Below, in pieces: positions 37,449-46,744 of a stretch of 64,000 nt of DNA (its first letter is position 1; every line of letters begins with the position of its first letter). Below the pieces are notes generated by a model. The model ran no database searches. It saw only the letters and a program-made list of their open reading frames with translations, and was not told the origin of the DNA. Source of the stretch: Rahnella ecdela (GTDB taxonomy: Bacteria > Pseudomonadota > Gammaproteobacteria > Enterobacterales > Enterobacteriaceae); assembly GCF_019049625.1 (NCBI RefSeq), contig NZ_JAFMOY010000112.1, forward strand, positions 22,949 through 86,948. The letters are read 5' to 3'. Both the position numbers and the translations under genes were made by a program.

Positions 37449-38794
37449 TGTCTGTTGAACAATTTGGTTATAAACAAGAGTTACACCGAACACTGACTTT
37501 GAAAGATTTACTGGTTTACGGGATGATTTTCATGGTGCCCATCGCGCCTTTTGGTGTGTTTGGCTACGTGTGGGAAGGCTCGAATGGCATGGTGGCACTG
37601 GCTTATCTGATAGGCATGGTGGCGATGTTTTTTACCGCCATGAGTTACTGGGCCATGTCTCGCGCTTTCCCGGTTTCGGGTTCCGTTTATGCATACGCAC
37701 AGCGTGGTATTCATGAAACGGTAGGTTTCTTTGCCGGCTGGCTTATCCTGCTCGACTATATTCTGGTGCCTTCGCTGCTTTATATCGTCAGCGCGGCGGC
37801 ATTAGCGCCGGTTTTACCGGAGGTGCCTTCTTGGGCATGGATCGTCGGGTTTATCGCGCTCAACAGCGTTGTCAATCTGGTGGGGATCCAGTTTACGGCG
37901 AAGGCCAATAACTACATTCTACTTGCCGAAATCATTATCCTGAGCATTTTTGTGGTGCTGGGGCTGATAGCGCTGTATTCCGGCGTCGGGGCGGGTCACT
38001 TAACGCTGGAACCTCTGTACAACGCTGATAAATTCAGTCTGCCGCTGGTCGTGGGTGCAGTGTCCATTGCCGTATTGTCCTTCCTGGGTTTTGACGGTAT
38101 TTCGACGCTGTCTGAAGAAACCAAAGGCGGTGTAGACACGGTAGGTAAAGCGTCTCTCGGCGCATTAATGCTGGTGGGGGTGCTCTTTATCTTGCAGACC
38201 TGGATTGCCGCTGATTTAGCCGTTGGCATGACGTTCACCAGTCTGGATACGGCATTCTACGAGACGGCAAACCTTGCCGGTGGCGAATGGCTGAAACAAG
38301 CCACCATTTGGTCCACCGCTATCTCCTGGGGTATTGCTAACGCGCTCGTTGCACAGGCTGCCGTCTCGCGAATTCTGTTCGCGATGGCGCGAGACAAACA
38401 GCTGCCTAAACTGCTGGCGAAAGTGCATCGGCGTTTCAAAACGCCGTATGTCAGTACATTGCTGGTCGGACTGATCTCTTTGTGTTCAGGCTTGTGGTTT
38501 AACGGCAATATCGACAATCTCAGCCGCCTGGTTAATTTCGGCGCACTGATGGGCTTCCTGATACTGCATGTGGCGGTGATTAATCACTACATTATCCGCC
38601 AGAAGTCCCGCAATTTGGTGCTGCACCTGCTGTTCCCGGTTATTGGTTTTTGTATCATTGCTTTCGTTATTTACGAAATGGACTGGGAAGCCAAAATTCT
38701 TGGCCTGAGCTGGCTGGCAATCGGCGTGGTTTATTACTTTGTGTTACGCGTGATCCTTAAACGTGAAACCACGCTGAAGCTGGAAGAAAACTGA
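37448..38794 (+). CDS. APC-superfamily amino acid/amine permease
   Basis: A 448-residue inner-membrane permease with about 12 hydrophobic segments and APC signatures: LTLKDLLVYGMIFMVPIAPFGVFG in pieces, PVSGSVYAYAQRGI and FLGFDGISTLSEETKGG. It imports amino acids, amines or ureides by cation symport. Translationally coupled to the formamidase-like gene (TGATG), so it probably brings in that enzyme's substrate or precursor. Confidence 0.9.
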   Translation: MSVEQFGYKQELHRTLTLKDLLVYGMIFMVPIAPFGVFGYVWEGSNGMVALAYLIGMVAMFFTAMSYWAMSRAFPVSGSVYAYAQRGIHETVGFFAGWLILLDYILVPSLLYIVSAAALAPVLPEVPSWAWIVGFIALNSVVNLVGIQFTAKANNYILLAEIIILSIFVVLGLIALYSGVGAGHLTLEPLYNADKFSLPLVVGAVSIAVLSFLGFDGISTLSEETKGGVDTVGKASLGALMLVGVLFILQTWIAADLAVGMTFTSLDTAFYETANLAGGEWLKQATIWSTAISWGIANALVAQAAVSRILFAMARDKQLPKLLAKVHRRFKTPYVSTLLVGLISLCSGLWFNGNIDNLSRLVNFGALMGFLILHVAVINHYIIRQKSRNLVLHLLFPVIGFCIIAFVIYEMDWEAKILGLSWLAIGVVYYFVLRVILKRETTLKLEEN

Positions 38795-38833
38795 GTTTTC
38801 AGTCTCTCCGGTACCGGGAAAAAATCGTAAATA

Positions 38834-38873
38834 AAAAGGCTCAATACGTTTCTCAACATATTGAGCCTTTTTT
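38834..38873. terminator. Bidirectional terminator between the APC permease and digH
   Basis: AAAAGGCTCAATA and TATTGAGCCTTTTTT form a long stem (about 38834-38846 with 38859-38872) flanked by As and Ts, placed between convergent genes. Confidence 0.85.
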
Positions 38874-38916
38874 GATAACTGTGAAGGCCACGCCATTCAG
38901 GCGGGTTCTCGAGTTT

Positions 38917-40260
38917 TTAACTTCCCCAGCGGTGTTTCAGATAACTGACCGCTTCCTGCGTCTGCGGCTGGTTGAGGTAGTTCTCCCTGAACAAAATGGT
39001 GCCCTGAATTTGCGGGTTGGATTCGTTCATATCGAGCTGTTTTTTCAGCTCCGGCACGCCACCGCTAATCATCCAGTCCGGTTCACTTTTTGAAGGTTCA
39101 CCCACTTTATACAACGCGACGCCAATATACAGGCGCGTATGGGTCGGTTTCACGACATCAGCCCACCATTGCGCCAGCACATCATAGCGGGCGGCTTTAC
39201 GGGCAAAAGGCCAATAGAGTTGTGGTGCAATGTAATCGAGCAAACCCTGCTGCACCCAGAGACGGGTATCGGCATAGGCTTCATCATAGGCTGCCGCGCC
39301 TGAAGTGCGGGAACCGGCCGGATCGTGTGATACATTACGCCATACGCCTGCCGGACTGACGCCAAATTCTACGCCGGGTTTGAGCTGTTTGATGGTGCGC
39401 GAAACCTGCTCGATCAGCAACTGGGTATTGTGGCGTCGCCAGTCAGCTTTCGAGGCAAATCCCTGTCCGTAGCGGCGGAACGTCAGATTATCGTCGAGCG
39501 TGGAACCGGGCGTTTCGGTATAGAAATAGTCATCAAACTGCACGCCATCGACCGGATAACGCGACACCACTTCGGCCACGATACTGGTTATCCAGTCGCG
39601 CGCTTCGGGTATACCGGGGTCGAGCACAAAACGGTCGCTGGCGGTGCGGATCCAGTCGCGGTGCAGCACAAAAACGCTGGCCGGATGCAGCGGCAGGGTG
39701 TTGTTCAGCTCCGTCACGGTGGAAGGTTTGGTGTTGACCGACACGCGGTAAGGGTTAAACCAGGCGTGAACTTTCATTCCGCGCTTGTGCGCCTCATCGA
39801 GCATGAACTGCAACGGGTCATAGCCCGGATCCTGTCCGATTTTACCGGTCAGGGTATCCGACCACGGCAGGATTTTAGAGGCCCAAAGCGCCGTGCCATC
39901 CGGTTTCACCTGGAAGAACACGGTGTTAATCCCGAGACTTTTCAGCTTATCGAGTTTGTCAGTCAGCGCTTTTTTCTGCTGGCTGATACGTGCCGACGGG
40001 CTGCTGGCTGTGACCGAGGATACTGGCGGCCAGTCGAGGCGGGAAACCGTTGCCAGCCACACACCGCGCACCGGTTCCAGCGGCTGCGCAGCTTTGCCCG
40101 GCAGCGGCTGTTTGGTGACCGGTGGCAGCGGGGTAACCAGCGATTTCGGCGGCGTGGAAGAGCAGCTGGCCAGTAACAGCGCCAGACCCATCAGGGACGC
40201 TGATTTTTTGACGGCCGTAACCGCGGAAATGTGATGAAAACGGGCGATGGTAAACTCCAT
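38917..40260 (-). CDS. digH: Divisome-localised glycosyl hydrolase DigH (YddW)
   Basis: A 447-residue GHL10/DUF187 lipoprotein; LLLASC gives the lipidated Cys33. Motifs GVWLATVSRLDWPPVSS, NTVFFQVKPDGTALW, HAWFNPYRVS, DGVQFDDYFY and GVSPAGVWRN match E. coli YddW almost throughout. DigH cleaves denuded peptidoglycan glycan strands at the division septum from the outer membrane. Length is close to the E. coli protein; the N-terminal ~20 residues before the signal core could mean a later start. Confidence 0.93.
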   Translation of the reverse strand: MEFTIARFHHISAVTAVKKSASLMGLALLLASCSSTPPKSLVTPLPPVTKQPLPGKAAQPLEPVRGVWLATVSRLDWPPVSSVTASSPSARISQQKKALTDKLDKLKSLGINTVFFQVKPDGTALWASKILPWSDTLTGKIGQDPGYDPLQFMLDEAHKRGMKVHAWFNPYRVSVNTKPSTVTELNNTLPLHPASVFVLHRDWIRTASDRFVLDPGIPEARDWITSIVAEVVSRYPVDGVQFDDYFYTETPGSTLDDNLTFRRYGQGFASKADWRRHNTQLLIEQVSRTIKQLKPGVEFGVSPAGVWRNVSHDPAGSRTSGAAAYDEAYADTRLWVQQGLLDYIAPQLYWPFARKAARYDVLAQWWADVVKPTHTRLYIGVALYKVGEPSKSEPDWMISGGVPELKKQLDMNESNPQIQGTILFRENYLNQPQTQEAVSYLKHRWGS

Positions 40261-40345
40261 TTATAGGTGATTTCTCAGACTGGCAGGGTAACTGCTTAGT
40301 GCCGCGTGCTTTGTGATCAGGATTAATTTTCCCTGTAATCAGGTA

Positions 40346-41287
40346 TTAACGCAATTTTCTCAGGCGCTTTTTGGCTATCCACTGGCGCAACAGTCCATCG
40401 GCGCTTACCGTCAGAATTCCGAGCATGATCAGCAGGGCACCGGCGATAAAGTTGATTTTCAGCGGTTCATGCAGCAATACGACGCCCGCAATAATGCCGA
40501 AAACCGGCGTCATAAATGAGAGGATCCCCAGACGCGACGCCTGATAACGGCGCATCAGGCTGAACCACGCCAGATAACTGCCGAACGTCACGACCACAGT
40601 CTGAAAGACCATACTGCTGACCGAAACCGGCGTGAGCCGAAACTGCGTCTGACCGGTCAGCAACGCCATTGCGCCGAGCAAAACGAACGCGCCTGCCAGC
40701 TGATAAAACAGCGTCATGGTGGCACTGCCGGAAGATAGCGCACTGCGCCGCACCACGATGGTGGTCATGCCCCAGAAAGCCCCCGCCAGCAGGCCGAAGA
40801 AATCGCCGAGCAACATGTTGCTGGCCTGCGGTGCAGCGGCATTATTACCGCCAAAGAGAAACGCGACAATCACGCCGAGAAAGGTAATACCCACGCCGGA
40901 CCATTGCAGACGGCTCAACCGTTCTTCCGGCACCAGGAAATGCAGGCCGAGTGCGGCAAAAATCGGTGCGGTATAGAGAAAAACCGCCATGTGGGCCGCG
41001 GTTGTGAACCGCAGGCCTTCGGCGACAAACATAAATTCAACGGAAAACAGCAAACCGACCAGCAATCCGGGGCGGAGTGTCCGTGCGCTGAAGGGGATTT
41101 TCCGCTGGCGGATAAGCATTAGAATCATCACCGCCAGCCCTGCCATGCCCGAGCGCAGCGCCACCTGCAACAACGGGGTGATATCCTCCGCCGCGCTTTT
41201 GATCGCCACCTGCTGCACGCCCCAGATAATACACAGCCCAACCATCACGCTGCTGGCAAATCCGTCCAGCGGCTTACGCGAGTCCAT
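40346..41287 (-). CDS. EamA-family (drug/metabolite) transporter
   Basis: A 313-residue protein with ten hydrophobic segments and two EamA repeats (LCIIWGVQQVAIK, then GAFWGMTTIVVRR). Relatives export amino acids or drugs; none can be chosen here. It lies 89 nt downstream of the metal-type ABC operon on the same strand and might be a distal member. Confidence 0.85.
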   Translation of the reverse strand: MDSRKPLDGFASSVMVGLCIIWGVQQVAIKSAAEDITPLLQVALRSGMAGLAVMILMLIRQRKIPFSARTLRPGLLVGLLFSVEFMFVAEGLRFTTAAHMAVFLYTAPIFAALGLHFLVPEERLSRLQWSGVGITFLGVIVAFLFGGNNAAAPQASNMLLGDFFGLLAGAFWGMTTIVVRRSALSSGSATMTLFYQLAGAFVLLGAMALLTGQTQFRLTPVSVSSMVFQTVVVTFGSYLAWFSLMRRYQASRLGILSFMTPVFGIIAGVVLLHEPLKINFIAGALLIMLGILTVSADGLLRQWIAKKRLRKLR

Positions 41288-41376
41288 TTTCTGTCTTCCT
41301 GTTCTGTCTTCTTGTATACATCAGGCCAACAGATTAGCGCGAAATTATGAATTCAGATAATGGTTCATATCACCAT

Positions 41377-43164
41377 TCAGCGACCTCCCGCCTGTTTTCC
41401 CCAGCGCACGTTACCCAGCGTCACGGCCATCACCGACAGTAACGCCAGTGCGCCCGCCGGTGCGAAAACCGTCCAGCCTGCACGTTCGATGTAAGGCATC
41501 CCTTCTGCCAGAACGCGTCCCCATTCCGGTACAGGTGGCGGCGCGCCCAGACCAAGAAAACCCAGAGACGCCAGCGCCAGTGCTATGCCGGGTAAACGCA
41601 GCAATGCGTGGCGCAGAATCGGACCGGCGAGTGCGGGAAACACATAAAACAGATTACGCCCAAGCGCCCCCACACCAGAAAGTGGGAGTATCTGCATATA
41701 AGGACGCGCACGGATTTCCGCCACCCGCGCTGCCGTATGGGCCGCCAGCGGTGCCCAGCTGACAGCGGTGACGGCGATAATGGCGCCTCCCGCCGTCGGA
41801 CCGTTAACCGCGGCGACCACTAATCCGGCGATCACCGGCGGGAGCGCATTGGCGACTTCAACAGGTCCGGTCATTGCGCGGGGAAACGCTCCGGCAATCA
41901 CTCCGGCAGCCAGACAAATCAGCGAAACCATCAGCGCCTGAAAACAAGTAGTGAGCGTGCCGTGCGCCACACGGGCGAGAAGGTCACGTCCCATTGCATC
42001 CGCGCCAAAAGGCAATGCGAAGGAGGGCGGCTGCAACCGCAAATAGTCTGAGGCCAGCGGGTCGCGCGGCAAACCAGCGAAGACCATCACCAGCAGAATA
42101 AACAGGCATAACAGCGGGATCCACGGTCGGGATTTTTCTGCACGGTCTGAAGACGCCGGAACCGGCACTGCATTCAGCCGGACCGCTCGCCCGAGCAGCA
42201 ATATCCGCACGCCGCCGGTTATCATGCCAAAAAGAGAAGCCAGCAACAGCAGGATCAGAATGCCGGTCTGTAATGCCGGTAAATCTCCGGCCGCCGCTGC
42301 GCCCAGCGTGGCGCGTCCTAGTCCCGGAATGGCGAACACTTTTTCAACCGCCACCGCGCCGCCGGTTAGGGAAACCAGCATCAGTCCGGTCAGCGGCATC
42401 ACGCCCGGCAGCGTCCGGCAGATAACTGCCTGCGCGATGTGCCGTCGTTTAATCCCCAGCACGCTCCAGGTCGTCAGCCAGTTTTCTTTGAAGGTTTCAC
42501 AGAGTGCATCCGAGTAAATCCGCCCGAGATATCCGCCCGCAGGAATACCCAGCGCCAGCGAAGGCAGCACCGCGTAATGCCAGCCCTGCCAGCCATAAGG
42601 GGGGAAGAATTGTAGCCAGACCGCGCCGACGATCAGCAAAACAGACGCCAGTAAAAACTCCGGCAAAGCGGTGAGCAGCGCTGCGGTAAAACCCGCCGGA
42701 CGAGGCGTGCCGCCGCGCAAACCACGCAACAGGGTGCCTGCGCAAAGCAGCAGCGCGAGGATAAACGCCACACCCGCCGACGTTGCCATCAGCGTCAGCG
42801 AAACGCCGGTTGCCTGCAACATGCCGGGCAGAACCGGCAATCCTGAAACCCAGGACACCCCTGCGTCGCCGTGCAGTAAACCGTTCAACCAGTGCGTGAG
42901 CGCAAACCACGGCCCGTTGTCCAGCCCCAGCGACTGGCGGATAGCGTCCAGCGTTTCTGCTGTGGCTTCCTGGTCGCCTGAACGCGCGCGCAGCAATGAC
43001 AGCGCCGGATCGCCTCCCGACAGCCACGGCAGCAGACCGGTCAGCACGACGATCGCCGCCAGCGTCAGTAAGCGCGACATCAGCGGCACCAGCGCGCTGC
43101 TGGTCTGACTCATGCGCAGGCGACTGACACCCGCGCAGGTGCGGCAATACAGAGATTCACTCAT
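41377..43164 (-). CDS. Fused two-domain ABC permease (DppB-DppC type)
   Basis: A 595-residue protein joining two BPD_transp_1 permeases that are usually separate. Residues ~25-325 are DppB-like (EAA loop near ENWLTTWSVLGIKRRHIAQ, FAIPGLGRATLG). Residues ~345-590 are DppC-like (FALPFGADAMGRDLLARV, SLGFLGLGAPPPVPEWG). Its start overlaps the binding-protein stop (TGATG); a start 17 codons later (MSQTSS) is also possible. With the lipoprotein, MFS and two ATPases it forms a five-gene operon headed by a Zur-like site. I infer metal-chelate import. Confidence 0.85.
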   Translation of the reverse strand: MSESLYCRTCAGVSRLRMSQTSSALVPLMSRLLTLAAIVVLTGLLPWLSGGDPALSLLRARSGDQEATAETLDAIRQSLGLDNGPWFALTHWLNGLLHGDAGVSWVSGLPVLPGMLQATGVSLTLMATSAGVAFILALLLCAGTLLRGLRGGTPRPAGFTAALLTALPEFLLASVLLIVGAVWLQFFPPYGWQGWHYAVLPSLALGIPAGGYLGRIYSDALCETFKENWLTTWSVLGIKRRHIAQAVICRTLPGVMPLTGLMLVSLTGGAVAVEKVFAIPGLGRATLGAAAAGDLPALQTGILILLLLASLFGMITGGVRILLLGRAVRLNAVPVPASSDRAEKSRPWIPLLCLFILLVMVFAGLPRDPLASDYLRLQPPSFALPFGADAMGRDLLARVAHGTLTTCFQALMVSLICLAAGVIAGAFPRAMTGPVEVANALPPVIAGLVVAAVNGPTAGGAIIAVTAVSWAPLAAHTAARVAEIRARPYMQILPLSGVGALGRNLFYVFPALAGPILRHALLRLPGIALALASLGFLGLGAPPPVPEWGRVLAEGMPYIERAGWTVFAPAGALALLSVMAVTLGNVRWGKQAGGR

Positions 43165-44672
43165 CAGTCGGCCTGCACCTCGCGCTGCGTGGCGTTGTTG
43201 ATCAACGTGCGTTCACGTGGGTCGCGTACTGCGTCACGAATGTCCGCTGCTTCGCCCTGAATGACGCGCTCATGCAGCATCGGAATCGCGGCATCGGTTG
43301 CGAGGATCAGGTTTTCAGCCTGCATAATGGCCTGACGGCGCGCATTGCCTGCCGGAATCGCCGCGGCTTTTTGCAACGCCAGATCGATTTCAGGGCGGCA
43401 AAGTTGCGCGATATTAAACGAGCCCTTGCAGGCAAAATCGCTGTACATATACGCCACCGGATCGCCGGAATCGAGCACCGTCGCCCGCGATAAAATAAAC
43501 GCATCGAATTTGCCTGCCAGCGCATCCGATTCGATTTGTGAGTACTCACGTACGACCTGTTTCACCGTGAAGCCCGCCGTCGTCAGTTGCTGTGCCAGAT
43601 ACACCGCCACTTCCGGCAGCTCCGCGCGGTCGCTGAATGTCGCTAATGTGATGGTATCACCGGCAGGTTTCGCGGCGGCAACCGGGTGGCTCACCGGCTG
43701 ACGCAGTTCTGCTGCCCACGGCAGTGCCGGGCCCAGTAAACCCTGCGCCACATCGGCACGTTTTTCGTAGACGTTATCCACCAGCTGCTGACGGTTAATG
43801 GCCTCGCGCACGGCGGCACGCAGCGCTGCATCCTGCATCACGCCGGATTTCGTATTGAGGTACAGCGTGTTGGTGCGTGGCATCGGCACTTCGTGGATTA
43901 AGTTCTGGTCGAGCAACGGTGCCTGTGAAACCGGAATAGCTTCCACAATATCTGCCGCACCGGTGCGTAACGCGGCTCCGCGCGCGGTGCCGTCCGGCAC
44001 AAAACTGACGTCGATACCGCTGGCTTTCGCCGGTTCACCCCAGTAACCGGCGAAACGCTCCAGCCTGGCGCTGCTGGTGCCGTTGACCTGCACCAGTTCA
44101 AAGGGGCCGGAACCGGTATGACGCGGGTTCACCGTACCCTCCTCGCCGTAGGCCGTTTGCGCAAGGATCGCCAGTTGCGGGCTGGAAAGTCGCTGCGGCA
44201 GCAACGGATCCGGTTCTGCGGTAGAGACGATAACCGCCAGCTGACCGTCGGCTTTCGCAGTCAGTTGCATACCATCCAGAATGCGCGGTTTCGGCGCGGC
44301 ATGGGCGGCGACGGTCAGCGCATTTACCACGGTTGTAGCATCCAGTACACTGCCGTCGTGGAATTTCACACCGGAACGCAGCCCGAACCGCCAGCTTTTC
44401 TCGCCGGTTTGCTGCCAGCTTGTTGCCAGCGCCGGTTGCGCTTCGCCGAGTTTATCCAGCACCACCAGCGTTTCCGCCGTGCTCCAGCGTGAGAGTTTAA
44501 ACGCGTCGTCACTGAGCGGCGTCAGGCCGGAACGCGGCGGTTGCAACATCGCCAGTTTCAGGCGCTGACCGGCGTTTTTATCGGGCGTTTTATCCGCTTC
44601 GTTGAAGCAGCCGGTCAGTAAAAGCGCAGCAGAAAGCAGCCCGGCCAGCGGGCTAACACGTAACAGAGACAT
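43164..44672 (-). CDS. Family-5 substrate-binding lipoprotein
   Basis: A 502-residue SBP_bac_5 protein. Unlike the two other family-5 binding proteins here, it has a lipobox (LLLTGC, Cys22), so it is likely membrane-tethered. Pieces ALATSWQQTGEKSWRFGLRSG (split), GVKFHDGSVLDATTV and GSGPFELVQ support the family. Start at 44672 is set by AAGGAA 7 nt upstream; the frame runs further back over the MFS gene. Operon context suggests a nickel/zinc-chelate or opine-metallophore ligand (CntA/NikA-like role); the ligand is not proven by sequence. Confidence 0.88.
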   Translation of the reverse strand: MSLLRVSPLAGLLSAALLLTGCFNEADKTPDKNAGQRLKLAMLQPPRSGLTPLSDDAFKLSRWSTAETLVVLDKLGEAQPALATSWQQTGEKSWRFGLRSGVKFHDGSVLDATTVVNALTVAAHAAPKPRILDGMQLTAKADGQLAVIVSTAEPDPLLPQRLSSPQLAILAQTAYGEEGTVNPRHTGSGPFELVQVNGTSSARLERFAGYWGEPAKASGIDVSFVPDGTARGAALRTGAADIVEAIPVSQAPLLDQNLIHEVPMPRTNTLYLNTKSGVMQDAALRAAVREAINRQQLVDNVYEKRADVAQGLLGPALPWAAELRQPVSHPVAAAKPAGDTITLATFSDRAELPEVAVYLAQQLTTAGFTVKQVVREYSQIESDALAGKFDAFILSRATVLDSGDPVAYMYSDFACKGSFNIAQLCRPEIDLALQKAAAIPAGNARRQAIMQAENLILATDAAIPMLHERVIQGEAADIRDAVRDPRERTLINNATQREVQAD

Positions 44673-44685
44673 CAGAGTTTCCTTG

Positions 44686-45924
44686 TCAGATTGCGGGAGG
44701 AGGCAGGCGGCGGCAGATTCGCCACATCGCCAGCGCACTTAAAAAGGGAGCCGCCGCCAGCGCCAGCCACGCAATGACCGCGCCGGGTGACGGCGTCAGG
44801 GCGGAATCGAGCAGCCCGCCGAGCAGGAAATTGCCCGCCAGCACCGCCACGCCGCCCATCGAAGAAAGTGCACCGTAATGCGCGCCGAGGTTATGCTGCC
44901 CGGCAAAGCGCGGAATGAGATCCATCCCGACCGGCACAATCAGCATCTGGCCGACGGTGAGCAGCGTGATCAGCAATACTGACGGCAGCAGCCGCAGCCA
45001 GCCTTGTGGCGGGATCGTCCAGGCGAAGAGCGCCACGGCGACAAACGCGCAGGACAGCAACCCGAAACCCGCAGGCAAAATGCGTGCGGCGCCCATCCGG
45101 CGTGCAAAACGCGCCAGCGGCATTTGCAGTACGATCACCAGAACTGAGGCCAGCACAAAAAGCGGCCCGAGATCTTGTTCACTGCCGCCGGAGCGACGCA
45201 GTTCCACCGGCAGCGCCAGGTACAGCTGGTTATAGCTGAACAGATACGCGCTGTAGGCGATGATAAAGGCCACAAAGCGCGGCTGACGAAACGTCTGCCA
45301 CCACGGCACAATTTTCAGTTCCGTGGCGCGTTTCGGCGTGGCAGGCAGGGTGAAAAACAGCACCAGCAGCGCAATCAGAAACAGACCGGAACCGGCCAGC
45401 GCCACCGGCTGAAAACCGTATCCGGAGAGCAACGAACCGAGCAGCGGGCCCAGTACCGCGCCCAGTTCCGCACAGACGGCAGACAGCGCGAACCATTCGG
45501 CGCGGCTGCGTTTTCCGGCTTTTTCGCTGTGGGTGCCGGCCTGCGCCAGCAACGCTTCAATCGAAGGGGAAAACAGCGCGCCGCCGATGCCGGTCAGACA
45601 GGCGCCGAGTATCACCGGTGCCAGTGTGTCGGAAAGCCCGAGCAGCAGAAAACCGGCGATGCGCACCACGCAACCCAGCAAAATAATGATCCGCGCACCG
45701 TAGCGGTCGGACAATGCGCCGCCGAGTAAAAACATGCCCTGTTGCGAGAAGGTGCGCAGCCCGAGCACCAGACCGATCGCCCAGCCGGAAAGCAGCAAAT
45801 CGTCACGCAGGAAAATCGCCAGAAACGGCACGACAGCATAAAAACCAATGTTAAAGACCAGACTGCTGGCGAGCAGCAGCGGCGGTTTGGGCGCAGAAGC
45901 GGGCGCAAGGGAACGGGTCAGCAT
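44686..45924 (-). CDS. MFS transporter in the metal-type ABC operon
   Basis: A 412-residue, 12-TM MFS protein. Motif A-like GGALSDRYGARIII lies in loop 2-3. It sits between the second ATPase gene (4-nt gap) and the binding-protein gene (13-nt gap). In staphylopine loci an MFS exporter (CntE) accompanies the family-5 importer CntABCDF, and this operon has the same mix. A role as metallophore exporter is therefore plausible; drug or sugar efflux remains possible. Confidence 0.82.
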   Translation of the reverse strand: MLTRSLAPASAPKPPLLLASSLVFNIGFYAVVPFLAIFLRDDLLLSGWAIGLVLGLRTFSQQGMFLLGGALSDRYGARIIILLGCVVRIAGFLLLGLSDTLAPVILGACLTGIGGALFSPSIEALLAQAGTHSEKAGKRSRAEWFALSAVCAELGAVLGPLLGSLLSGYGFQPVALAGSGLFLIALLVLFFTLPATPKRATELKIVPWWQTFRQPRFVAFIIAYSAYLFSYNQLYLALPVELRRSGGSEQDLGPLFVLASVLVIVLQMPLARFARRMGAARILPAGFGLLSCAFVAVALFAWTIPPQGWLRLLPSVLLITLLTVGQMLIVPVGMDLIPRFAGQHNLGAHYGALSSMGGVAVLAGNFLLGGLLDSALTPSPGAVIAWLALAAAPFLSALAMWRICRRLPPPAI

Positions 45925-45928
45925 CCGG

Positions 45929-46744
45929 TTATCCGTTAACGGTCAAAGGTAAATGAGGAACGGCCTGCAACAATTGCCGTGTATGAGTATGGTCCGGCGC
46001 GCGTAAAACGTCCTGCGTGGCGCGGTCTTCGACAATTTTGCCGCCGTGCATCACCAGCAACCGGTCGCAAAGTCCGGCAACCATGGAGATGTCGTGCGTC
46101 ACCATCAGCAGACCCATGCCATTTTGCTGCGTTACCTGGTGCAACAGCTGTTTGACCTGCGCACGCAGCGGCAGATCCAGCCCGCTGACCGGCTCGTCGG
46201 CGACCAGAAACTGCGGGCGGATCGCCAGCGCACGGGCAATCGCCACGCGCTGCGCCTGTCCGCCGGAAAGCTCGCCTGCGGTGCGGCAAATCAGCGTTCC
46301 GCTCAGGCTGACCTGCGCCATTACCTCGCTTACGCGCAAACGAATATCGTCTGTAAACCCCAGATGTTTAAGCGGTTCGGCAATGATCTGACCGACCGTC
46401 ATAGCAGGCGGCAGCGAACCGGCAGGATCCTGCGCAATATACTGCACACGCTGGCGGTATTCGCGTAATGACCGCAAGGAGCCGGGGCGGATTTTTTCTC
46501 CGGTGCAATACACCTCGCCGTTGTCTGGCGCTTCGAGTGCCAGCAAAATTTTCAGCAGCGAAGATTTCCCGCAACCGGAAGCACCGACCAGCCCAAGGGT
46601 TTCATGGCCACCGATGCGCAGCGACAGACCTTCGAAAAGCGTCGTGTGCTGCCTGCGCCAGAAAGAACCCGGCAGCGCAAAATGCCGGCTGACCTTATGC
46701 AGATGCAGAAACGGGGCAGTGACCAGATGCAGTGAAGATTCCAT
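45929..46744 (-). CDS. ABC ATPase, second of the metal-type importer
   Basis: A 271-residue DppF/NikE-like ATPase: Walker A GASGCGKSS, signature LSGGQAQR, Walker B FLVADEPVSGLD, H-loop VTHD. The ATG at 46744 overlaps the stop of the first ATPase (TGATG); the open frame extends far upstream but only as a shadow of that gene. Length and lack of the long C-terminal oligopeptide extension resemble NikE/CntF. Confidence 0.88.
   Translation of the reverse strand: MESSLHLVTAPFLHLHKVSRHFALPGSFWRRQHTTLFEGLSLRIGGHETLGLVGASGCGKSSLLKILLALEAPDNGEVYCTGEKIRPGSLRSLREYRQRVQYIAQDPAGSLPPAMTVGQIIAEPLKHLGFTDDIRLRVSEVMAQVSLSGTLICRTAGELSGGQAQRVAIARALAIRPQFLVADEPVSGLDLPLRAQVKQLLHQVTQQNGMGLLMVTHDISMVAGLCDRLLVMHGGKIVEDRATQDVLRAPDHTHTRQLLQAVPHLPLTVNG

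Noticed and set aside
39430..40176. 248-codon open frame on the + strand opposite digH
   Set aside because: It lies fully antisense to the well-matched digH, is rich in Arg/His/Gly and has no recognisable domain.
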